A program made the translations under genes and the position numbers. A stretch of DNA of 64,000 nucleotides. It comes from an uncultured Bacilli bacterium. GTDB lineage: Bacteria; Bacillota_I; Bacilli_A; RFN20; CAG-826. The notes below the pieces were generated by a model. The model was not told where the DNA came from. It saw only the letters and a list, made by a program, of their open reading frames with translations, and did not search any database. Each line of letters begins with the position of its first letter. Position 1 is the stretch's first letter. This document shows positions 1 to 12,736 of the stretch, piece after piece. Where the stretch lies: the NCBI GenBank assembly GCA_944363565.1, contig CALVUI010000002.1, forward strand, positions 142,408 through 206,407, in the 5' to 3' direction.

Positions 1-664
1 CCGCTTCTTCCAAAATGGCCCTGAACCGCAGGGCCTTTTCTTTTTCGACCATATGGAAGCCATGCTCGATGCATCCTTCCCGGTCCTTGTAGCCTTGGAT
101 GAAGTAACGCTTGGCCCCTTTGACCCAAGCGGCGATGTCCTTGAAGGACTCCTCGTCATGGAACTCCTCCATGACCGTGGTCCTCAGCTCATAGTCGACA
201 TGGTCACCTAGGAGATAATCGAGACTTTCCTGAATCGGAGTTAGATCAAAGGATTTGAGGCCGATGGTTTCGGCATAACGGGCCCTCGAATTCTTGATGT
301 CCATGGCCACATAGTCGACGAGGCCGCTTTCAACCAGGTGCTTCATGAAGGCAGGGAAAGACCCATTGGTGTCCAGTTTGATCATGTAGCCGAGCTTCTT
401 GATGGCGGCGATCTTCTCTTCGACGTCGGGATGGATGAGGGGCTCGCCACCGCTGATGGTGACGGCGTCCAGCATCTTCCTCCTTCTTTCCAAATAGGAA
501 TAGACCTCGTCCCAATTCAGTTTCGGGGAAAGCTCGGGATGGAGGACCAATTCCCCGTTATGGCAAAAGGGGCAACGGAAGTTGCACCCGGCCGTAAAGA
601 GGGTGCAGGTGATCTTGTCGTCGAAGTCGACGAGGGAAAGTTTTTCTAAGCCAGAGAAGTCCAT
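1..664 (-). CDS. nrdG: Anaerobic ribonucleotide reductase activating protein, radical SAM (partial, runs off left edge)
   Basis: The reverse strand from the ATG at 664 reads open to the window edge (about 221 codons), so the C-terminus is missing. The start resembles the NrdG/pyruvate-formate-lyase-activase group: residues 1-34 carry a short lead, then C27-N-F-R-C31-P-F-C34-H, the CxxxCxxC motif that binds the radical-SAM 4Fe-4S cluster. A SAM-binding GGEPL motif follows near residue 72. In this family the enzyme generates the glycyl radical of class III ribonucleotide reductase; a general glycyl-radical activase cannot be excluded. The start overlaps the 3' end of the upstream membrane gene by 19 bases, so the two are probably co-transcribed. 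Confidence 0.85.
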   Translation of the reverse strand, partial: MDFSGLEKLSLVDFDDKITCTLFTAGCNFRCPFCHNGELVLHPELSPKLNWDEVYSYLERRRKMLDAVTISGGEPLIHPDVEEKIAAIKKLGYMIKLDTNGSFPAFMKHLVESGLVDYVAMDIKNSRARYAETIGLKSFDLTPIQESLDYLLGDHVDYELRTTVMEEFHDEESFKDIAAWVKGAKRYFIQGYKDREGCIEHGFHMVEKEKALRFRAILEEA

Positions 665-1068
665 GTTTGCTCCAAATAAGGTAGTAAGGCATAAATGGCG
701 TAGGCCGCGGCCGCAAGGGAAACGAGGGCCACGAGGAAGGCCAGGAAATTGGTCAGGTGGTTCTTGGGGACGAAGATCCCGATGAAGCCAGTCACGAGGA
801 CGATGATTTGGGAGACGACCCCTTGGATCACAAAGTAGATGGCGAGGAAAATGGCCACGGCGATCCCGACGATGATCCCAATCCCATAGAGGAGGTTTTG
901 GGTCATGTAGGCCGCGAAGTTTTGGATTCCCCAATAGATGAAGAGGACGAGGCCGACCGCGATGGCCACGAGAAGGATGTGGAGAAAGGAATAAGCCAGA
1001 CGCTTCTTGCCATTAGCGACCGTTACTTTTCCGACGTGGGCGAAGAGGCGGAGAATCGAGGAAATCAT
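646..1068 (-). CDS. Small polytopic membrane protein, unknown function
   Basis: A 140-residue protein. A basic N-terminal stretch is followed by about four hydrophobic segments (roughly residues 25-45, 55-90, 90-105 and 107-130), so it should sit in the cytoplasmic membrane. No family motif is recognised. It overlaps the NrdG-type gene downstream by 19 bases. A TATAAT box lies 8 bases before its ATG, so it probably heads the transcript and is leaderless. Confidence 0.7.
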   Translation of the reverse strand: MISSILRLFAHVGKVTVANGKKRLAYSFLHILLVAIAVGLVLFIYWGIQNFAAYMTQNLLYGIGIIVGIAVAIFLAIYFVIQGVVSQIIVLVTGFIGIFVPKNHLTNFLAFLVALVSLAAAAYAIYALLPYLEQTWTSLA

Positions 1069-1076
1069 AGGCCCAG

Positions 1077-1082
1077 ATTATA
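1077..1082 (-). promoter_or_regulatory. -10 element of a leaderless transcript (membrane gene at 1068)
   Basis: TATAAT on the reverse strand with 8 bases to the ATG at 1068 and no room for a Shine-Dalgarno site. Transcription should start at or next to the start codon. Confidence 0.6.
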
Positions 1083-1123
1083 CCTTAATCCTCTTAGGCC
1101 GAACCCGCTTTTCCTCACTTGGA

Positions 1124-1157
1124 ATAAAAAAAGAACCTATGGCGTCGCCACCATAGG
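1124..1157 (-). terminator. Rho-independent terminator after tRNA-Ala
   Basis: On the reverse strand an inverted repeat (CCTATGG around a GGCGACG-type centre to CCATAGG) is followed at once by TTCTTTTTTT. It lies 13 bases past the tRNA 3' end. Confidence 0.85.
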
Positions 1158-1169
1158 TGTCCGTCTTCT

Positions 1170-1245
1170 TGGTGGAGCCGACGAGGATCGAACTCGCGAC
1201 CTCCTCGATGCGAACGAGGCGCACTCCCAGCTGTGCTACGGCCCC
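1170..1245 (-). tRNA. tRNA-Ala, anticodon CGC
   Basis: The 76-nt reverse-strand sequence folds as a cloverleaf. The acceptor stem is GGGGCCG/CGGCTCC with an encoded ACCA end. The anticodon stem CCTCG/CGAGG closes the loop TTCGCAT, giving anticodon CGC, which reads GCG alanine codons. The T arm contains GTTCGAT. The CCA end is genome-encoded. It has its own promoter and terminator, so it is a single-gene unit. Confidence 0.95.
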
Positions 1246-1258
1246 AAAAGCGGGCCTT

Positions 1259-1287
1259 ATTATAGGGGTGAAAAGGGACGACAACAA
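1259..1287 (-). promoter_or_regulatory. Promoter of tRNA-Ala
   Basis: Reverse strand TTGTTG (1282-1287), a 17-bp spacer and TATAAT (1259-1264). The tRNA 5' end is 13 bases downstream of the -10 element. Confidence 0.8.
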
Positions 1288-1403
1288 GGCCGGAGGGTCC
1301 TTTTCCCCTACCACACGAAGCAAGAAACCGAAAGCGGAAAAATATTGTGGGCCTAAATGGGGACTTTGCCAAATGCAAGACTGGAGTGCGATTTTCCCTT
1401 ACC

Positions 1404-1409
1404 TAAAAT
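1404..1409 (+). promoter_or_regulatory. -10 element of a leaderless transcript (Y-family polymerase)
   Basis: TAAAAT followed by exactly 6 bases and the ATG at 1416. There is no Shine-Dalgarno site and no clear -35. No Gram-positive LexA box (CGAAC-N4-GTTCG) is seen upstream. Confidence 0.5.
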
Positions 1410-1415
1410 GGCCCC

Positions 1416-2657
1416 ATGGAGAAAACGGTCGCCGTCATCGATCTCAAGAGCTTCTATGCTTCGGCCGAATGCGCGGTCCGGCACCTCGATCCCTTCAAGA
1501 CGCCCTTAGCCTGCGTCGACCCCAACCGCGGCCCCAACACGGTCGTGATGTCGGTCACCCCCTACCTCAAGGAGGTCTATGGCCTTAGCAACGTCTGTCG
1601 GAAGAAGGACCTCCCCAAGATCAAGGGTTTGATCTACGCCGTCCCCCGCATGGAAATGTACCTTCGCCTTTCGGCCAAGGTCGTCTCGATCTTTTTGGAT
1701 TACGTGGCCGAGGAAGACCTCCACGTCTACTCGGTCGACGAATCCTTCTTGGACCTTACCCCCTATGGGTGGCTCTATGACGAGGGCCCCATCAGACTGG
1801 TAAAGGAAATCCAAAGCAAGATCTACGAGAAGACGGGGCTCATCGCCACCGCCGGCTTGGCTCCCAATCCTTTTCTAGCCAAGGTCGCCCTCGACGTCGA
1901 GGGCAAGAAGAAGGCCCCTTACATCGCCAAATGGACCTACGATGACGTCAAGACGAAGCTATGGAGGATCGAGCCGATCGAAAAGATCTGGGGCATCAGC
2001 CACGGCATCAAGTCCCACCTCTCGCGGATCGGGATCAAAAGCCTCTACGAACTGGCCCAGGCCGACGATGGCCTCTTGGCCAAGGAATTCGGGATCATCG
2101 GGGAACAACTCAAGAGACTGGCCAACGGCTTGGACGATTCGAAGATTTCCGAAAAATACGTCCCGGAAAACCCGAGCTTCAACTATGGCCAAACCCTCTA
2201 CCGCCCTTATTCGAAAAAGGAAGGAGAACTGGTTCTTAGGGAAATCGTCGACGAACTCGGCTACCGCCTGAGGAGGAATGCCAAGGAGTGCAAGAAGATC
2301 GCCCTCTTCGTCCTCTTCGCCGGAGGCGGGGCCTACCAAAAGCAAAGAGCCCTGCCCTTCAAGACCAGCGATGTCGATTTGCTTTACGAACACGCCTTGG
2401 ACTTATATCGCCAAGCCGAGGATTCAGACATCATCGGACTCTCCGTTTCCCTCGGGAATTTGTCGGAATATTGTCCTTTTGCGCAGTTTTCGTTCCTAAG
2501 CGATGCCGAAAAATACCAGAAGGACGAACGTCTTAGCTACGCGATGGACGCCGTCAACGAAACGTTTGGGAAGAGCACCTTGCTCAGGGCTACGTCTTTA
2601 TTGCCCCACTCAATGATCAAGGAAAGGCATGAGCAGATCGGAGGCCACAGAAGATGA
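1416..2657 (+). CDS. Y-family DNA polymerase (UvrX/DinB/UmuC-like)
   Basis: A 413-residue translesion polymerase. The N-terminus carries the metal-binding VIDLKSFYASAE motif (Asp9), and the second catalytic motif YSVDESFLDL lies near residue 107. Helix-hairpin-helix-like and little-finger regions follow in the C-terminal half, and the length fits full-size Y-family enzymes. In Bacilli the UvrX/UmuC branch is typically followed by a YolD-like gene, as here, with a 4-base ATGA overlap. It should extend primers past DNA lesions at the cost of fidelity. No LexA operator was recognised, so SOS control is unproven. Confidence 0.9.
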   Translation: MEKTVAVIDLKSFYASAECAVRHLDPFKTPLACVDPNRGPNTVVMSVTPYLKEVYGLSNVCRKKDLPKIKGLIYAVPRMEMYLRLSAKVVSIFLDYVAEEDLHVYSVDESFLDLTPYGWLYDEGPIRLVKEIQSKIYEKTGLIATAGLAPNPFLAKVALDVEGKKKAPYIAKWTYDDVKTKLWRIEPIEKIWGISHGIKSHLSRIGIKSLYELAQADDGLLAKEFGIIGEQLKRLANGLDDSKISEKYVPENPSFNYGQTLYRPYSKKEGELVLREIVDELGYRLRRNAKECKKIALFVLFAGGGAYQKQRALPFKTSDVDLLYEHALDLYRQAEDSDIIGLSVSLGNLSEYCPFAQFSFLSDAEKYQKDERLSYAMDAVNETFGKSTLLRATSLLPHSMIKERHEQIGGHRR

Positions 2658-3007
2658 GCGACCGCGGGATGATGAAGTGGCTCCCCTACAAGTCCCTCAA
2701 CGAACAGGGGGACTTCCTTTCGAAGATGCTCAAAGACAAGGCCAAGAAGCCCAAGCCCCTGATCTCCAACGACCTAGCGGAGGACATCAACCGGGCCCTC
2801 CTGGCCTATAAGGGCGGACCTTCGGAGCTGACCTACTACGAGGAAGGGGAAATCAAAAAAGATGACTCCGGCCTCAAGCGGGTCGACCTCCTCTACAAGA
2901 AGGTCTACCTCAATGACGGCCTCGTCATCGATTTGACGGACGTCCTCGACTTCAGAATCGAGGAAGACCTATTTGGTGAGGGGGACGAAGCTCTTCCCGC
3001 CGATTGA
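2654..3007 (+). CDS. YolD-like protein partnered with the Y-family polymerase
   Basis: A 117-residue, highly charged soluble protein whose ATG overlaps the polymerase stop codon. The position, the size and the segment running from the YKSLNEQGDFL region to the C-terminal VIDLTDVLDFRIEEDLF match YolD-like proteins that travel with UvrX-type polymerases. Their biochemical role is poorly known, and a link to DNA damage tolerance is inferred from this pairing. Its last 39 bases overlap the 3' end of the convergent GH3 gene. Confidence 0.7.
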   Translation: MSDRGMMKWLPYKSLNEQGDFLSKMLKDKAKKPKPLISNDLAEDINRALLAYKGGPSELTYYEEGEIKKDDSGLKRVDLLYKKVYLNDGLVIDLTDVLDFRIEEDLFGEGDEALPAD

Positions 3008-5206
3008 GGCATTGGCCTCCTCGATGGCCCTGAGGATCTCATCGCGATCGAACCCATCATGGGTGAAGATGATGCGGATCGGCTCCTCGGTGTGGATGAA
3101 CCACTGGTACTCCCCCTCATCCCTGAAGAGATCCTTGTGGCGTTTGAAGTAATCGCTGACGTAGCAGAAGGCGGCAGCCGGGCTATCGATCGTGAACTTG
3201 TATTCGTAATCGTAATGCCGCCTCTCGAGTTTTTCCGGAGCCGGCATGGCCTTGGCTTTTTTGCCCCTAAGTTCCAACTTGGCTTCAAGGGGCAGGATCG
3301 AAACCGAGGGTCCGGCGGAAATGGTATAAGTCCCTTCCTCGATGAAGCCCGGTTCGCCCTTCCCTTCGTAGACCATGAACATCTTCTTCGAGAGTTTGAC
3401 GCCGACGAGGACTTCTTCCCCGGCCTTGACGAAGGCCTTGGCGAAGCCGACGAGAGCGTGTTTTTCACGGTAGAGGGCACTCTTCTCCTTGGAGGCGAAG
3501 ACGAGGGCCAGGGCCTCCCCGTCGACATCGGAGGTATTGCGGATCTTGATCCTGGCTTCGTAACCACCCTTGGTGGGCACGACCTTCATTTCCTCATAGG
3601 AGAAGGTCGAATAGGAAAGCCCGTGTCCAAAGCAATAGGCGACCGGGATATCGTAGGTATCGTAATAACGGTAGCCGACATAGATGTCTTCGTCGTAATA
3701 GCTATGATAGGGATCCTCGTGCCAGGTGGCATAGAGGGGATTGTCCTTCAAAGAGAAGGGCCAGGTTTCCGCCAAATGGCCCGAGGGATTGGAAAGGCCG
3801 AAGATCAGGTTATAGAGGGCTTCGCACATCCCTTCGCCACCGGGATAAGCCAAGAACATCCCCTTCACGTGGTCCTTGAACAAGGAGACGTCGAGGGGGG
3901 AGCCGCTTTCCACCACCACCCCGACCCGGGGGTTGACGGAAAGGCAGGCGGCCAAGGCCAAAAGCTGTTCGCGGTGGATCGAAATGTCCTTGCGGTCATA
4001 GCCTTCCGATTCATCGCCGAAGTAAGAGCCAAGGAAGAAGAGGATCTTGCGGTGGCTCTTGGCTAATTCCTTCAGGGATTTCTCGTCCAAGGTCTCGTTG
4101 GGCCGGTAGCCGTCGATGTAGACGTAGCGGTGCCCCTTGGCATTGAGGATGTCGAGGAAGTTCTTCTTGATGGCGGCCTCGGTGGCGCCCGAACCCCCGC
4201 CGACGTAGAAGGGCTGTTCGGCTAAATACCCGACCACCAAGACATCGTCGTCTTTGCTTAAGGGGAAGAAGCCTTCGTTTTTGGCTAGGACCGCGCACTT
4301 TTCATATAAGCGGACCGCGGTCGCATAGTCCCCTTTAAGATCATCGGCCTCTGCCATCTGGCGGTGGCGTTTGACAAAAGAGAAGAAGCGTCCGATCTCG
4401 GTCAGGCGGTTCTTGAGGTCATTCTCGCTGAAGGTCTTCCCATAACCAGCGGTGTAATCCTCAAGGGCCGAGGCCCGATAGGGCATTTCGACATCGAGGC
4501 CGGCGGCGAAGAAGGAGCCGTCGTTGTTGGTAGCGGCATTCCAGTCCGACATCAAAAGGGAGTCGAAGCCGAATTCCTTCCTCAAGAGGTCATTGACCAA
4601 ATAGGAAGAGGCGTTGACGTATTCCCCGTTGACCCGGTTATAGGAACTCATGATGGCCGCGGGTTTCGAATTGTCGAGGGCGATCTCAAAACTCTTGGCG
4701 TAGATCTGCCTGAGGGCCCGGTAGGAAAGGACCGACTCGTTGACGTGACGGTAGTATTCCTGGTTGTTGCAGAGGTAGTGCTTGAGGCAAGCCCCGACCC
4801 CCGCTTGTTGGAGGCCGTTGACGGCCGAAGCCGCCATCATCCCCGAGAGATAGGGGTCTTCGCTATAGTATTCCCAGTTCCGCCCGCAGAGGCAGCTCCG
4901 TTTGATATTGCAGGCCGGGGCCAAGGCCACATCGACCTTGGCATTGGAAAAGTTATGGCCTATGGCGGCACCGGCCTCGAGGGCGACCCCGAGGTCGAAG
5001 GAGCAGGCCAAAGCCGAAGCGCTGGGATAAGACGAAGAGGGGACGTTATGCCAGGCCCTGGCCGTATCGTCGATCCTGAGGCCCGTAGGACCGTCATGGA
5101 GAATGGCCTTTTCATTGAAGGGGGAAATGATTTCCCACCCGGAAATGCCATTGAGGCACTTCAAATAAGATAGACCGTCGAAATGTTCCTTGGATTTTCT
5201 GCCCAT
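2969..5206 (-). CDS. Glycoside hydrolase family 3, probable intracellular beta-glucosidase
   Basis: A protein of about 745 residues with GH3 architecture: an N-terminal (beta/alpha)8-type domain with the nucleophile region LLMSDWN near residue 220, a second domain with the acid/base region DESEGYDRKD near residue 395, and a C-terminal fibronectin-III-like domain starting around YEEMKVV. There is no signal peptide, so it should act on imported beta-glucosides in the cytoplasm. An upstream TTG would add six residues, but a TATACT -10 element sits 6 bases before the ATG at 5206, so that ATG is preferred. It could serve the beta-glucan locus 30 kb away, but it does not carry that locus's operators. 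Confidence 0.9.
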   Translation of the reverse strand: MGRKSKEHFDGLSYLKCLNGISGWEIISPFNEKAILHDGPTGLRIDDTARAWHNVPSSSYPSASALACSFDLGVALEAGAAIGHNFSNAKVDVALAPACNIKRSCLCGRNWEYYSEDPYLSGMMAASAVNGLQQAGVGACLKHYLCNNQEYYRHVNESVLSYRALRQIYAKSFEIALDNSKPAAIMSSYNRVNGEYVNASSYLVNDLLRKEFGFDSLLMSDWNAATNNDGSFFAAGLDVEMPYRASALEDYTAGYGKTFSENDLKNRLTEIGRFFSFVKRHRQMAEADDLKGDYATAVRLYEKCAVLAKNEGFFPLSKDDDVLVVGYLAEQPFYVGGGSGATEAAIKKNFLDILNAKGHRYVYIDGYRPNETLDEKSLKELAKSHRKILFFLGSYFGDESEGYDRKDISIHREQLLALAACLSVNPRVGVVVESGSPLDVSLFKDHVKGMFLAYPGGEGMCEALYNLIFGLSNPSGHLAETWPFSLKDNPLYATWHEDPYHSYYDEDIYVGYRYYDTYDIPVAYCFGHGLSYSTFSYEEMKVVPTKGGYEARIKIRNTSDVDGEALALVFASKEKSALYREKHALVGFAKAFVKAGEEVLVGVKLSKKMFMVYEGKGEPGFIEEGTYTISAGPSVSILPLEAKLELRGKKAKAMPAPEKLERRHYDYEYKFTIDSPAAAFCYVSDYFKRHKDLFRDEGEYQWFIHTEEPIRIIFTHDGFDRDEILRAIEEANASIGGKSFVPLTK

Positions 5207-5212
5207 GGGGAA

Positions 5213-5248
5213 AGTATAAGACAAGTGCCTATTTCCCTAAAGGGAAAT
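5213..5248 (-). promoter_or_regulatory. Leaderless promoter and possible operator of the GH3 gene
   Basis: TATACT (5213-5218, reverse strand) lies 6 bases before the ATG. An inverted repeat, ATTTCCC-TAAA-GGGAAAT (5231-5248), covers the -35 position and could bind a repressor. It differs from the palindromes of the 46-58 kb locus. Confidence 0.5.
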
Positions 5249-5285
5249 CGGAAGGAAAGTGCGAAAATCACCGCGCAAGAACGTA

Positions 5286-5310
5286 AAGAAAAACCCCGCT
5301 TTGCGGGGTT
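5286..5310 (-). terminator. Terminator after the M29 aminopeptidase gene
   Basis: Reverse strand hairpin AACCCCGC-AAA-GCGGGGTT followed by TTTCTTT, 10 bases past the stop codon. Confidence 0.9.
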
Positions 5311-5319
5311 ATCGTTATT

Positions 5320-6549
5320 TTAGATGGCCCAGTTCCCGTTGACGAAGATCGGGATTTCCTTGCCGTCTTTGTCGATCCCGGTGATCGAGAGGTCGCGGCT
5401 CCCGATCATGAAGTCGACGTGGCTGGTCGAGGTGTTCATGCCCCGTTTATGGACCTCGTCGTCCCCGAGTTCGTCATAACCCGGATAGAGGGTTTCGAAG
5501 CCCCTGCCGAGGGCCAAGTGGCAGGCGGCATTCTCATCGTAAAGGGTATTGAAGAAGAGGATGCCCGACTGGTTGATCGGGGAATCGAAGGGGACGAGGG
5601 CACATTCCCCAAGGTAAGAGGAGCCTTCGTCGATATGGAGGATCGACTCGAGGGCTTCCTGGCCCTTCTTGGCCTTGACCTCGACGGCTTGGCCCTTGTG
5701 GAACCTAACCGAGAAATCTTCGATCAGGGTCCCGTTGTAACTGAGTGGCTTGGTGCTATAGACGATGCCTTCGGCCTCGCCCTTCATCGGGGAGGTGAAG
5801 CATTCTTCGCTGGGAATGTTGGGTTCGAACATCGTCTTCCCGCCGCGGGTATATTCACCGCCGGCTTCGAAGATGACGCCCGGGATGAGGCCGACTTCGA
5901 AGTCGGTACCGTTGCTGCTTTTATAGACCAGTTTCCTAAGATTCAGGGCATTGAGCTTGGCCTTCTTTTCCTTAAGGTTGGCCTCGTGCTTTTTCCAGTT
6001 TTCGACCGGATCGCCTTCGTAGGCCCTGGCCACCTTGAGGATGGCGGTCCAGAGGGCTTCGACGGCCTCTTCTTCCTTGAGGTCGGGGAAGACCTTGCGG
6101 GCCCAGGCCTTGCCCGGGACCCCGGCGATGCACCACTGGTAACGGTTTTCCCTTTGGGCCCGATACGGCTTGATGGCGAGCTTCCTGGCTTTGAGGACAC
6201 GGGAGAGCTTCCCGCCGTCGACGCCGGAGAGGCCATCGGGATCATCGCTTTCGAGGTAGATCATGACCGGGAGGCGGGCATTGAGGTAGTTCTGCATCCC
6301 GATGTCGGCTTCGTTGAGGCTCGAGAGCTTCTCCTCGTCGGCATATTGGTAGCCGAGCTTCTGGAGCTCTTCGTTTTCCCATTCGACGATGACGCGGCTG
6401 GCCCCGCATTCGTAGCAATGCTTGGCCACCAAAGCGGCGAAATCGGCGATTTCGGTCGAGGCCTGGATGTGGACTTCCTGGCCTTTTTGGACCGCCCCGC
6501 CGCTGACGGCGATGAGGCGGGCATAGTTATCAATCAATTTCTTGTCCAT
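5320..6549 (-). CDS. Aminopeptidase, M29 family (AmpS/PepS type)
   Basis: A 409-residue protein. The whole length resembles M29 metallo-aminopeptidases: an N-terminal IDNYARLIAVSGGAVQKGQEV stretch, then GEAEGIVYSTKPLSYNG, EGSSYLGECALVPFDSPI, and the C-terminal HVDFMIGS with an upstream NAACHLALG region. These supply the Glu/His/Asp metal ligands. It should release N-terminal residues from peptides in the cytoplasm. It has a normal leader with AGGAG 5 bases before the ATG and a single-gene terminator. A divergent membrane gene shares the promoter region. Confidence 0.9.
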   Translation of the reverse strand: MDKKLIDNYARLIAVSGGAVQKGQEVHIQASTEIADFAALVAKHCYECGASRVIVEWENEELQKLGYQYADEEKLSSLNEADIGMQNYLNARLPVMIYLESDDPDGLSGVDGGKLSRVLKARKLAIKPYRAQRENRYQWCIAGVPGKAWARKVFPDLKEEEAVEALWTAILKVARAYEGDPVENWKKHEANLKEKKAKLNALNLRKLVYKSSNGTDFEVGLIPGVIFEAGGEYTRGGKTMFEPNIPSEECFTSPMKGEAEGIVYSTKPLSYNGTLIEDFSVRFHKGQAVEVKAKKGQEALESILHIDEGSSYLGECALVPFDSPINQSGILFFNTLYDENAACHLALGRGFETLYPGYDELGDDEVHKRGMNTSTSHVDFMIGSRDLSITGIDKDGKEIPIFVNGNWAI

Positions 6550-6569
6550 GGATACTCCTATTCTGGGCT

Positions 6570-6577
6570 AATATATA
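6570..6577. promoter_or_regulatory. Overlapping divergent -10 elements (aminopeptidase / membrane gene)
   Basis: TATATT on the reverse strand (6570-6575) and TATATA on the forward strand (6572-6577) overlap in a short AT patch between the two divergent start codons. No convincing -35 was identified for either. Confidence 0.4.
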
Positions 6578-6603
6578 CCTACTTTAAGAAAGGCTCTAGC
6601 ATC

Positions 6604-7395
6604 ATGGACAAGACAACCATCAAAATGACCAAGAAACTCCCGACTTACATCGCGATTTGGAACTACATCGAAGCCGTCATTCTCTTGGCGGCCGGCATCT
6701 GTTTCCTGGCCTTCTGCAACAACGAAACGATGAAGGACATCTTCCTCATCGTGGTGGGAGCCCTCTTGCTAGCCGATGGGGCCCTCCGCATCATCGGGGA
6801 CTTCCTCCCCCTCTTCTACAAGAAGGACAAGAAAGACTTCCATTTCGGGAACATCATCCCCGGGGCCTTTGAATTAGCCCTCGGCATTACCTTCGTCTCC
6901 ACCGACATCATCGCCGTCGTCGGGATCTTCGCCACCTTCATCGGGGTCCTGATGGTGGTGGGCGGGGCCTTCTTCATCGTCTTCGGCATCGCCTTCATCG
7001 TCCGTAAACTCTACAAGATCTACATGCCGGTTTCCGAGATCGTCCTCGGGGTCGTCCTCGCCGTCCTCGGTTCCTTGGTTTTGGCCTTCGTCAATGGCGA
7101 CATGATGCTCACCATCTTCCTCGTGGTCCTCGGCCTCCTCTTCGTCGTGGCCGCCGTCGCCCTCACCGTCTACACGACCACCACCCTCAAGGCCATGCGG
7201 GCCCTCTCCAAGGCCTTCCGTGAAGAAGCCAAGAAGGCTGAAGAAGCGGAAGAAATGGCGGAAACCAAAACCGTCCCCGATGCCGAGTTCGACATGACTA
7301 AAGAGGAAAATAAAGAAGAAGAACCCAAGGCCATCGAAGAAGAAAAGCCGGCCCTTGAAAACAAGGAAGACAAAGAAGAAACCCCGCAGAACTAA
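6604..7395 (+). CDS. HdeD/DUF308-like membrane protein with acidic tail
   Basis: A 263-residue protein. Residues 15-185 hold about six closely spaced hydrophobic segments with Gly-rich repeats of the type VVGALLLADGALRI and GVLMVVGGAFFIVFG, a pattern typical of DUF308/HdeD-like proteins. The last 75 residues are Lys/Glu-rich and probably cytoplasmic. The first in-frame methionine after a long upstream open stretch is at 6604; the longer reading is antisense to the aminopeptidase and is rejected. Function unknown. Confidence 0.75.
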   Translation: MDKTTIKMTKKLPTYIAIWNYIEAVILLAAGICFLAFCNNETMKDIFLIVVGALLLADGALRIIGDFLPLFYKKDKKDFHFGNIIPGAFELALGITFVSTDIIAVVGIFATFIGVLMVVGGAFFIVFGIAFIVRKLYKIYMPVSEIVLGVVLAVLGSLVLAFVNGDMMLTIFLVVLGLLFVVAAVALTVYTTTTLKAMRALSKAFREEAKKAEEAEEMAETKTVPDAEFDMTKEENKEEEPKAIEEEKPALENKEDKEETPQN

Positions 7396-7411
7396 GACCT
7401 ATTAGAGGAAA

Positions 7412-7434
7412 GACCGGCCGAAGCCGGTCTTTTT

Positions 7435-7435
<1 letters not shown>
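7412..7435. terminator. Terminator shared by the convergent DUF308-like and ligA genes
   Basis: GACCGGC-CGAA-GCCGGTC followed by TTTTTT on the forward strand. The reverse strand has a weaker T tract (TCTTTCC), so it may act both ways. The ligA stop codon lies at its right edge. Confidence 0.9.
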
Positions 7436-11726
<4,291 letters not shown>

Positions 11727-11741
11727 AGTTTAATTCCCTCT

Positions 11742-11759
11742 CCGCTTTCTAGAAAGCGG
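11742..11759. promoter_or_regulatory. Perfect 18-bp palindrome upstream of pcrA
   Basis: CCGCTTTCTAGAAAGCGG is perfectly self-complementary and begins 16 bp before the pcrA ATG in the divergent intergenic region. There is no T tract on either side, so an operator is more likely than a terminator. The cognate regulator is unknown. Confidence 0.45.
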
Positions 11760-11830
11760 TTAGCGGTCCTTTGTCAGAAAATAAGGTCCTTTACCGTTTC
11801 CTTTTCCTTCCTTAGGGCCCATATTTAGGC

Positions 11831-12736
11831 ATGGCCTTTTGGGAAGAGAAGAAAACACCGGTCCAAAACATCGCCTTCATCTCCGTCTTTGCCGCCGTCA
11901 GCGTCGTCTTTTCCCTCATCGCCGCCTTCTTGCCCTTAGGAAGCCTCATCCTCATGGTCTTCCTTCCGACCACCGGGGCCTTGGTGGCCCTCCTAGCCAA
12001 GGGTCGCTACGTCATCGTCTACGCCTTTGCCGCCCTCGGCCTCTCCTTCGCCGTCACGGCCTGGAACATCCAAAACACCCTTTTCTATACCTTTCCATCC
12101 CTCCTGGTCGGCCTCTTCATCGGCTTCTTTTCAAAGAAGGGTCTCCCCGCTTCCCTCTTGACCTTACTCTCGGCTTTCTTCTACATGGGGATCGTCTACG
12201 CCCTATCACCCCTCAGCCGTTTCCTTTATGGCCTGACCCCCTTGTCACTTCTCTATGAACTGACGGGCCTTGCCCAAAACCCTCTGAAGGACGCCCTCTC
12301 GCCCACCATCATCTTGGCCTATTCCTTCTTGGCCAGCGCCACTGCCAGCTTCATCATCCAAGAGGAATTTGAGAAAATCGGTGCCATTTTTGCGGACGAA
12401 ACGAAGACGGAATTGGTTTTTCCCATTTTGACTTTCGTCTTTGGAATCACGGCCTTGGTCTCCGCCTTCTACCTTCCATCCCTAAGCTACATCTCGATCC
12501 TCATTGCCCTCTATGCCGGAGTCCTATCCTTCCTTCCGATCCTCATGGCGGGAAGGAAGTGGCTTTATCTCCTTCTCGGGGCTTTGCTACTCGCCTCCCT
12601 CTTCCTCATGGCCTTTTTCTACACCAGTTTCCCTTATGAGACGGCTCTATCGACCCTTTGCTTTTACTTCTTCTCATTGGGAATCGGGGGCCTAATCGGT
12701 GGTATCATCTTGAGGCTAGGGGAAAAGACATGCTGA
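11831..12736 (+). CDS. Polytopic membrane protein, unknown (ECF S-component-like profile)
   Basis: A 301-residue, strongly hydrophobic protein with eight or nine predicted membrane segments and a short N-terminal MAFWEEKKTPVQNIAFISVFAAVSVVF start. That start resembles substrate-binding S components or YybS/DUF2232-type proteins, but no substrate signature is evident. It is the first gene of a three-gene rightward set with short overlaps. Confidence 0.65.
   Translation: MAFWEEKKTPVQNIAFISVFAAVSVVFSLIAAFLPLGSLILMVFLPTTGALVALLAKGRYVIVYAFAALGLSFAVTAWNIQNTLFYTFPSLLVGLFIGFFSKKGLPASLLTLLSAFFYMGIVYALSPLSRFLYGLTPLSLLYELTGLAQNPLKDALSPTIILAYSFLASATASFIIQEEFEKIGAIFADETKTELVFPILTFVFGITALVSAFYLPSLSYISILIALYAGVLSFLPILMAGRKWLYLLLGALLLASLFLMAFFYTSFPYETALSTLCFYFFSLGIGGLIGGIILRLGEKTC

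Noticed and set aside
1330..1415. SOS/LexA box before the Y-family polymerase
   Set aside because: No CGAAC-N4-GTTCG or close variant found by eye.
3059..5173. Two long forward frames opposite the GH3 gene
   Set aside because: Same codon-bias artefact; the GH3 protein on the other strand is complete.
5419..6600. Long forward reading frame antisense to the aminopeptidase, continuous with the DUF308-like gene
   Set aside because: It mirrors the codons of a well-supported M29 gene, has low-complexity Gly/Asp/Glu content, and the Shine-Dalgarno-like and promoter signals fit a start at 6604.
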